A DNA stretch of 64,000 nucleotides, taken from the NCBI GenBank assembly GCA_934552855.1, contig CAKTEU010000008.1, positions 1-64,000 on the forward strand, written 5' to 3'. This DNA is from an uncultured Eubacteriales bacterium. GTDB taxonomy: Bacteria > Bacillota > Clostridia > Oscillospirales > Acutalibacteraceae. Positions 58,042 to 64,000 of this stretch are shown here, piece by piece; positions within the stretch are counted from its first letter, which is position 1, and each line of letters begins with the position of its first letter. The notes under the pieces are model-generated. The model saw nothing but the letters and a program-made list of their open reading frames with translations. It was not told the DNA's origin and made no database searches. The position numbers and the translations under genes are program-made.

Positions 58042-60075
58042 ATGGCGAGAAGAAAATGGTGCGTTTCGCACATTGACAAGGAAAAGGCAAGCGAGCTTTC
58101 GGCCGCCTGCGGAATTGACCCGTTTGCGTCGCTCCTTCTTGTTTCAAGGGGTATAACCGAAAAAGAACAGGCGGAAGAATTTTTTTCTGAAAACGTCAGC
58201 TTTTGCAACCCGTTTTCAATCAAAGACATGGACAAAGCGGTTGAACGCATCAATCTTGCGATTGAAAAAAACGAAAAAATTGCCGTCTACGGCGACTATG
58301 ACGCAGACGGTGTTACTGCCTCGTCTTTGTTATATCTTTTTCTTGAAATGCTCGGCGCAGACGTTGTTTGCTATATTCCGGACAGGGAGTCCGAAGGTTA
58401 CGGACTCAACGTCAAAGCGGTCGAAACACTTGCTTTAGACGGCGTAAACCTTATTGTTACCGTTGACAACGGAATTTCCGCAATAAGCGAAGCAAAGCGC
58501 ATTAAGGAACTCGGAATGAGCCTTGTTGTTACCGATCACCATAAAGTCGGCTCTGTTTTGCCGGAAGCGGTCGCAGTTGTTGACCCGCACCGAGAAGATG
58601 ACGAATGCGTATTTGAAGATTGGGCCGGTGTCGGTGTTGCATTCAAACTTATTTGTGCGCTATCAGACGGCGAAAGCGAAGAAATTCTTGAAAACTTTGC
58701 CGATCTTATCGCAGTCGGAACAATTGCCGATATTGTTCCGCTTACAGGAGAAAACCGTGCCATTGTGAAAAAAGGTGTTCAAAAAATCAACGCCGGCGAA
58801 AACGTTGGAATAAAGGCACTCAGAAAAGTTTCAGGAAACGAGGACAGAATACTTTCCGCAAACTCGGTTGCTTTTTCCGTTGTTCCGAGAATAAATGCAA
58901 TCGGAAGAATTGAACGTGCGGATAAAGCGTTTGAACTTCTTATCAGCCAAAACGAAGAACGTGCAAACGAAATTGCACACGAGGTTGACCTTGCCAACGC
59001 AAAAAGGCAGGAACTTGAACAGCAGATTACCCTTGAAGCACAAAAGCAGCTTGAAGAAAACCCTCAAATGATTTTTGACCGTGTTCTTGTTTTTGACGGC
59101 GAAGGCTGGCACGGCGGCGTTATAGGCATCGTTGCCGCACGCTTTGTTGATAAGTTTTTAAAGCCGTGCATTGTTATCACCGGTGACGGCGAAAATGCAA
59201 AAGGCTCCGGAAGAAGCATCGAGGGCTTTTCGCTTTATGACGCAATAAACAGCGTTTCCGACCTTTTGACTCATTTCGGCGGTCATCCGCTTGCCGCAGG
59301 TTTCGGCATTGCTTCAAAAGATATTCCGCAGTTCAGAAAGCGCATCAACGAATATGCAAAAACGGTTCAGATGCCGTTTGCAACGGTTCAGCTTGACTGT
59401 CGGCTTAAACCGCAGTTTATTTCGGCCGAGCTTATTCCGCTGATTGAAAGCCTTGAGCCTTTCGGAGCCGGCAATCCTCAGCCGCTGTTTGGACTTTTTG
59501 ACATGACAATCACGTCCGTTCAGCCGCTTAAGGGCGGAAAGCATATCAGGCTGAACCTTACAAAAGAAAATGCAAACATTACCGCTCTTAAGTTCTCAAC
59601 CCCGTTTGATTCGTTTCCTTATCGCAGAGGAGACAGGGTTGACCTTGCCGTAAGACTTGAAAAAAATGAATACATGGGTCAGACAAAGGTCAGCATATAC
59701 ATAAAAGACATAAGAATGTCCGGCACGGACGACGAAAAATATCTTCGTTCGGTCAGGCTTTATGAAAAAATACGCCGAAAGGAAACCGTAAGACCCGAAC
59801 ACGCCGCACTTGCAAAGGTTGACCGTGCGTTTGTGGCTTCGGTATACCGTTTTCTTAAAAACGAAGGCGGCTTTTGCGGCGACAGCGATATTCTTTGCTA
59901 TCGTCTCGGTGATGACGGTTCTTCCGCTTGCAAAGTGCTTATGAGCATTGATATTCTTTGCGAACTTTCTATACTCAAAAAAGAGGACGGAAAGATTTTG
60001 CTTTTCAATACTGATAAAAAAGTTAACCTTCAGGATTCACGTCTCATGGCGTATCTTGAAGAAATTTCACGATGA
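58042..60075 (+). CDS. recJ: Single-stranded-DNA-specific exonuclease RecJ
   Basis: A 677-residue 5'-3' exonuclease of the DHH superfamily. GDYDADGVTAS (DHH motif I), TVDNGIS, VTDHHKVG and VDPHRE carry the metal ligands; DHHA1 with GGHPLAAGFG lies near residue 415, followed by an OB fold and a C-terminal extension typical of Bacillota RecJ. GGAG precedes the ATG. It probably shares a transcript with recQ (45-base gap) and rel. Confidence 0.95.
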   Translation: MARRKWCVSHIDKEKASELSAACGIDPFASLLLVSRGITEKEQAEEFFSENVSFCNPFSIKDMDKAVERINLAIEKNEKIAVYGDYDADGVTASSLLYLFLEMLGADVVCYIPDRESEGYGLNVKAVETLALDGVNLIVTVDNGISAISEAKRIKELGMSLVVTDHHKVGSVLPEAVAVVDPHREDDECVFEDWAGVGVAFKLICALSDGESEEILENFADLIAVGTIADIVPLTGENRAIVKKGVQKINAGENVGIKALRKVSGNEDRILSANSVAFSVVPRINAIGRIERADKAFELLISQNEERANEIAHEVDLANAKRQELEQQITLEAQKQLEENPQMIFDRVLVFDGEGWHGGVIGIVAARFVDKFLKPCIVITGDGENAKGSGRSIEGFSLYDAINSVSDLLTHFGGHPLAAGFGIASKDIPQFRKRINEYAKTVQMPFATVQLDCRLKPQFISAELIPLIESLEPFGAGNPQPLFGLFDMTITSVQPLKGGKHIRLNLTKENANITALKFSTPFDSFPYRRGDRVDLAVRLEKNEYMGQTKVSIYIKDIRMSGTDDEKYLRSVRLYEKIRRKETVRPEHAALAKVDRAFVASVYRFLKNEGGFCGDSDILCYRLGDDGSSACKVLMSIDILCELSILKKEDGKILLFNTDKKVNLQDSRLMAYLEEISR

Positions 60076-60088
60076 AGGAGGGTGAAAG

Positions 60089-62332
60089 ATGGACGGACAT
60101 TATGAAAAAGACGGATTTGACAAACTTCTTGAAACAATAAAAATCGGCGGCTTTTCCGAACAGGATATCGCAAAAATAACCGATGCATATCACTTTGCCG
60201 AAAAAGCGCACCAGGGGCAAAAACGCCGTTCGGGCGAACCGTATATCATTCACCCGGTTGCCGTTGCGCAAATTCTTGCCGAAATGGGCATGGATGCCGA
60301 TTCAATCTGCGCAGCACTGCTGCATGATGTTGTTGAAGATACCCCCGTTACCGACGAGGAGATAAGAAAAAAATTCGGTGAAACAATCGAACAGCTTGTT
60401 GACGGAGTCACAAAGCTCGGTCAAATCACATCAAACAAAACCCAAAGCGACGACGACGCAACAAAGGAAGAACAGCTCCTTTTGATGGAACGTCAGCAAA
60501 GCGAAAATGTTCGCAAAATGTTCCTTGCAATGAGCAAGGATATCAGAGTAATTATCATAAAGCTTGCCGACCGTGTTCACAATATGCGAACACTCCGCTT
60601 TATGCCTGAGGAAAAACGCCGCTTTAAGGCTAGGGAAACGCTTGAAATTTATGCTCCGATTGCTCACCGCCTCGGTATCAGAGCGTTCAAAGAGGAGCTT
60701 GAAGACCTTGCAATAAGCTATCTTGATCCCGTTGCATATAAAGAAATTGCAACAACGCTTGAAAAGCAGGTTGAATCACGCCAGGCATTCCTTGAAGGGA
60801 TAAAAAAACAAATCGGCGACCGTGTTCTTAAGGAAGTTCCAAACGCTCACATTTCCGGACGCATCAAGAGCGTTCACGGAATCTATCGAAAAACTTATAT
60901 GCAGGGCAGAACGATTGACGAAATTTATGACATCTATGCCGTAAGAATTATCGTTGATTCGGTTTTTGAGTGCTATTACTGCCTTGGCATAATCCATGAT
61001 ATGTTCAACCCGATTCCCGGCAGATTCAAAGACTATATCTCAACGCCGAAACCGAATATGTATCAGTCTCTGCACACAACCGTAATCGGAAAGGACGGCA
61101 TACCCTTTGAGGTTCAGATAAGAACATGGGAAATGCATCACACCGCCGAATACGGTATTGCCGCTCACTGGAAATATAAGCTCGGAATCAACGGAAAAGC
61201 AAAGTTTGAAGAACGCCTTGCTTGGATAAGACAGCTTCTTGAAAACCAAAAGGAAAGCGATGATGTTGAAGAAATTGTCAGCATCATCAAAACCGACTTC
61301 ACCCCGGACGAAGTTTTTGCCTTTACTCCCAAGGGCGACGTAATCAGCCTTCCGATGGGTTCTTCAATCGTTGACTTTGCATACGCAATTCACTCCGCAG
61401 TCGGTTCAAGAATGATCGGCGCAAAGGTTGACGGAAGAATAACGACTCTTGACCACAAAATCGGCAACGGAGAAATTATTGAAATTCTCACGTCCTCAAC
61501 GCCGAGAGGGCCGAGCCGTGACTGGCTCAAAATTGCAAAAACAAGCTCGGCTCGAAGCAAAATCAAAAGCTGGTTCAAAAAGGAATGCCGTGACGAAAAC
61601 ATTGCCCGTGGCAAGGAAGAGGTTGAGCGTGAATTTAAACGTAATAACATTGTTCTTCCGGAAAAGCAGCTTCAGGAGTTTCTTTTGAAAGTTGCCAAAC
61701 GTCAAAAGCTTTCTTCGGTTGATGACCTTTATGCCGCTCTCGGTTACGGCGGTCTTTCGCTCAACAAACTTATTCCGAGAATAAAAGAGGAATATAACAA
61801 GCTTGTTAAAGAAAACAAGCCCGAAGCCGAAGTTGAACCTTCAAAAATTACCACAACCAAAAAGATGGTTCGCTCACCGGAAGGTATTCTCATAGAGGGC
61901 ATTGACAATTGCCTTATCAAGTTTTCACGCTGTTGCGATCCGCTTCCCGGCGACGACATCATCGGTTTTATCACAAGGGGACACGGCGTTTCAATTCACA
62001 CAAGAAACTGCACCAATGTTCCGAAGGATATTTCAAAATGTGCCGAACCCGAACGCTGGATAAATGCTCGCTGGGACACAAAGGTTTCAAATTCCTACCG
62101 TGTCACCCTTTGCGTAACCTGCATTAACCGTGTCGGAATGCTTGCGGATATTTCCGGTCAGCTTGCGAATATGCACGTTATGATTCATTCGCTTTTTACA
62201 AAGGAAGCAAAGGATGGAAGAACGGCGATTTATCTCACAATCACGGTCAATTCCGCCGAACACCTTACATCGGTTGGCGAAAAACTCAAAAAAGTCAAAG
62301 GCGTTATTGAAGTTGAAAGATCCGGTCTGTAA
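60089..62332 (+). CDS. relA: Bifunctional (p)ppGpp synthetase/hydrolase (Rel)
   Basis: A 747-residue long RSH protein that makes and degrades the stringent alarmone. Domains: HD hydrolase (about 30-190; HDVVEDT and the surrounding His/Asp ligands intact), synthetase (about 230-370; RFKDYISTPKPNMYQSLHT intact), TGS (about 405-465), helical/zinc-finger region with CCDPLPGD, and C-terminal ACT (about 670-747). Both active sites look functional. GGAGGGTGA precedes the ATG, 14 bases after recJ. Confidence 0.97.
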   Translation: MDGHYEKDGFDKLLETIKIGGFSEQDIAKITDAYHFAEKAHQGQKRRSGEPYIIHPVAVAQILAEMGMDADSICAALLHDVVEDTPVTDEEIRKKFGETIEQLVDGVTKLGQITSNKTQSDDDATKEEQLLLMERQQSENVRKMFLAMSKDIRVIIIKLADRVHNMRTLRFMPEEKRRFKARETLEIYAPIAHRLGIRAFKEELEDLAISYLDPVAYKEIATTLEKQVESRQAFLEGIKKQIGDRVLKEVPNAHISGRIKSVHGIYRKTYMQGRTIDEIYDIYAVRIIVDSVFECYYCLGIIHDMFNPIPGRFKDYISTPKPNMYQSLHTTVIGKDGIPFEVQIRTWEMHHTAEYGIAAHWKYKLGINGKAKFEERLAWIRQLLENQKESDDVEEIVSIIKTDFTPDEVFAFTPKGDVISLPMGSSIVDFAYAIHSAVGSRMIGAKVDGRITTLDHKIGNGEIIEILTSSTPRGPSRDWLKIAKTSSARSKIKSWFKKECRDENIARGKEEVEREFKRNNIVLPEKQLQEFLLKVAKRQKLSSVDDLYAALGYGGLSLNKLIPRIKEEYNKLVKENKPEAEVEPSKITTTKKMVRSPEGILIEGIDNCLIKFSRCCDPLPGDDIIGFITRGHGVSIHTRNCTNVPKDISKCAEPERWINARWDTKVSNSYRVTLCVTCINRVGMLADISGQLANMHVMIHSLFTKEAKDGRTAIYLTITVNSAEHLTSVGEKLKKVKGVIEVERSGL

Positions 62333-62385
62333 GAAAAAACAAAAATTAATCAAAGCTTTAAAAGCGGTTTAACGGAGATTTAAAA

Positions 62386-62847
62386 ATGCGTTGTGTTATT
62401 CAAAGAGTTTCAAAAGCAAAAGTTACCGTTGACGGAAAAGTTACCGGAAAAATCGAAAAAGGTTTCATGGTGCTTCTCGGCGTAATGGACGGCGACACCG
62501 ACGAAGAAATGCGCCTTCTTGCAAAAAAAGTCGGCGAAATCAGAATTTTTACCGATGAAAACGATAAGATGAATCTTTCGCTTTCGCAAGTCGGCGGTTC
62601 GGTTCTGCTTGTTTCTCAGTTTACGCTTTGCGCCGACCTTGCAAAGGGTCGCCGCCCGTCGTTTTCGCTTTCCGCACCCGTGAGCGAAGCGGAAAGGCTT
62701 TATCTTGCCTTTGGCGAAGAGATAAAAAAATACGGTGTGGCGGACGTTCAGTATGGCGTTTTCGGTGCAGACATGGCGGTTGAACTTTGCAACGAAGGAC
62801 CGGTCACAATCGTTATGGACACAGATATTTGGAAGAAGGCGAAGTAA
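62386..62847 (+). CDS. dtd: D-aminoacyl-tRNA deacylase
   Basis: A 153-residue enzyme removing D-amino acids from tRNA. The start MRCVIQRVSKAKV, the SQFTL motif (about residue 78-82) and the cross-subunit GPVTI motif near the C-terminus are all present. It commonly follows rel in Bacillota, as here. It ends directly at the start of the next gene. No clear GGAGG; GGAG at 62373 serves. Confidence 0.96.
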   Translation: MRCVIQRVSKAKVTVDGKVTGKIEKGFMVLLGVMDGDTDEEMRLLAKKVGEIRIFTDENDKMNLSLSQVGGSVLLVSQFTLCADLAKGRRPSFSLSAPVSEAERLYLAFGEEIKKYGVADVQYGVFGADMAVELCNEGPVTIVMDTDIWKKAK

Positions 62848-63486
62848 ATGAAACTTGAAGTTAACGGCTATCCCGTAGGCTACATGGGAACAAACTGCTT
62901 TCTTGTCACCGATACCGAAACCAATAAGCGTTTCATCGTTGATCCCGGTGAATACGACCATTCGCTCAAAAAGCTGCTTTCAAATGTAAATGTGGGCGAA
63001 ATCGAATATATTCTTCTCACCCACGGTCATTTTGATCATATCATGGGCGTTTATGACGTTCAAAAAAATTACGGCGGAAAAATTGTTATCGGCGAAAGGG
63101 ACGCAGACTGTTTCACCAACGACGAAAAGTCGCTCATTTCTAATTTCGGTTTTGACGGAAAGCTGCCCGAAAAGGCGGATATCCTTGTTAAAGACGGCGA
63201 CAAGCTTCCGTTTGCCGGCGGCTCAATCGAAGTTCTTCACACGCCCGGTCACACCGAAGGCAGTGTGTGCTATCTTATAGATGACCTTCTTTTCAGCGGA
63301 GACACACTTTTTTGCGGCTCTTTCGGGCGTACCGATTTCAAAAGCGGAAGCTTCAGAGACATGGTCAAAAGCCTTAAACGCCTTGCTTCTCTTGAAGGCG
63401 ACAAAAAGGTTTTTCCCGGCCACAATATGCTCACAACGCTTGAACGTGAAAGAAAGAACAATATCTGTTTAAGGAACGAAAAATGA
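62848..63486 (+). CDS. MBL-fold metallo-hydrolase (glyoxalase II-like)
   Basis: A 212-residue metallo-beta-lactamase fold protein of the YcbL/hydroxyacylglutathione hydrolase-like group. The metal motif is LTHGHFDHIMG (about residue 56), with further ligands in HTPGHTEGS, SGDTLF and PGHNM. It likely cleaves a thioester; the physiological thiol is unknown. Its ATG follows the dtd stop without a gap (TAAATG) and its stop overlaps the hemZ start by four bases. Confidence 0.92.
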   Translation: MKLEVNGYPVGYMGTNCFLVTDTETNKRFIVDPGEYDHSLKKLLSNVNVGEIEYILLTHGHFDHIMGVYDVQKNYGGKIVIGERDADCFTNDEKSLISNFGFDGKLPEKADILVKDGDKLPFAGGSIEVLHTPGHTEGSVCYLIDDLLFSGDTLFCGSFGRTDFKSGSFRDMVKSLKRLASLEGDKKVFPGHNMLTTLERERKNNICLRNEK

Positions 63487-64000
63487 ATCTTGTAATCATA
63501 AATCACAGCTATCACTATGAACTTGAAAACCTTGTTCGCCTTTTCTTTCCGAACGAAAAGATTGACGTTACAAAAGAGCGAAACGGCGAAGAACGTTTTG
63601 TTTTGACGGAGCTTCAAAAGGAAAACGACGGCGCAAAAATTCTTGTTACTGTCTTTTTGAACAAAGCTTTTTCCGATGAAAAAAGGTTTTTGCTTTCAGA
63701 AAAACTTTCAGACGAAACCGAAGAAAGCTTTTTTGAACGCAAAATGGCTCAGCTTCTTTTTAAACTTCTTCAAAGGGCAACGGACTATACTCCGCCTTGG
63801 GGAATTTTGACAGGTGTGAGACCGGCAAAGCTTATGACAAACCTTTCTTCTTCATGGGGCGAGGAACGGGCAAAGGCGTACTTTGAAAACGAACTTTTTG
63901 TGAGCGGGGAAAAAACAAGCCTCGCTTTGTCCGTTGCAAAAAAGGAAAAGCCGATAATCGAAAAAAGCGGGAAAGATTCGTTCAGCCTCTATGTTTCGAT
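63483..64000 (+). CDS. hemZ: Oxygen-independent coproporphyrinogen dehydrogenase HemZ (partial)
   Basis: The first 172 codons of a gene cut by the window end. The segment TPPWGILTGVRPAKLM (about residues 103-118) is diagnostic of the N-terminal region of HemZ-type radical SAM coproporphyrinogen dehydrogenases; the CxxxCxxC cluster lies beyond the window. ATG 63483 overlaps the MBL gene stop (ATGA). In this rel-dtd-MBL-hemZ order it is common in clostridia. The actual role may be in heme or another radical SAM reaction. Confidence 0.88.
   Translation, partial: MNLVIINHSYHYELENLVRLFFPNEKIDVTKERNGEERFVLTELQKENDGAKILVTVFLNKAFSDEKRFLLSEKLSDETEESFFERKMAQLLFKLLQRATDYTPPWGILTGVRPAKLMTNLSSSWGEERAKAYFENELFVSGEKTSLALSVAKKEKPIIEKSGKDSFSLYVS

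Overview
The window looks like chromosomal DNA of a spore-forming, anaerobic gut-type Clostridium relative (Bacillota, class Clostridia, probably Oscillospirales/Ruminococcaceae-like). The basis is the spmA-spmB spore maturation pair, an A/V-type ATPase operon, the rplU-prp-rpmA order with a cleavable L27 N-terminus, Gram-positive surface proteins with Thr/Ser-rich linkers, strong GGAGG ribosome sites and sigma-A style TTGACA/TATAAT promoters. GC appears moderate. No integrase, transposase, phage or CRISPR genes were seen. The species assignment is inference.

Layout. 1-475: a structured RNA candidate and the leader of a Ca2+ P-type ATPase (476-3208). 3.2-5.3 kb: two GNAT acetyltransferases, a small membrane protein, a hairpin repeat and two tRNA-Ser genes, all minus strand. 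5.4-9.5 kb: a lipase-like hydrolase, a membrane-anchored PpiC foldase with an inserted Thr-rich loop, and an FkbM methyltransferase. 9.7-18.4 kb: a nine-gene A/V-ATPase operon in the order G-C-I-K-F-E-A-B-D. 18.6-23.6 kb: two related secreted repeat proteins, a prolyl-tRNA editing-type deacylase, spmA-spmB and a zinc-ribbon/SH3b membrane protein. 23.6-30.8 kb: a GH2 glycosidase, a Fur-controlled metal uptake operon whose last gene fuses permease and binding protein, an HSL-type esterase and peptidase T.

30.9-34.8 kb holds a two-component system between two PepSY-repeat proteins. Both PepSY promoters carry the same 11-bp-period direct repeat. 34.9-39.6 kb: a GH20 hexosaminidase, then an MBOAT/SGNH pair likely to O-acylate a surface polymer. 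39.7-43.5 kb: an RCC1-like lipoprotein, a flavodoxin-ferredoxin fusion, dUTPase, TspO and the L21-Prp-L27 operon. 43.7-45.5 kb is an atypical segment with a lipoprotein and an amidase-like gene that seems to have lost its start codon. 45.9-47.4 kb: a DUF2804 protein and a small protein. 47.6-51.9 kb: the polyamine transporter operon potABCD, preceded by a riboswitch-like terminator leader, next to a divergent DtxR-family regulator.

52.4-56.2 kb: a secreted metallophosphoesterase, a condensation-type acyltransferase and a DUF6320-like membrane protein. 56.2-64 kb: a housekeeping run recQ-recJ-rel-dtd-MBL hydrolase-hemZ (cut by the window end). Themes are ion and metal homeostasis (Ca2+ ATPase, V-ATPase, Zn/Mn uptake, DtxR regulator), envelope sensing and modification, and stress and repair. 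The best candidates for undescribed biology are the pot leader RNA, the switch-like RNA at 46-215, the PepSY/two-component regulon and the ZnuB-ZnuA fusion.
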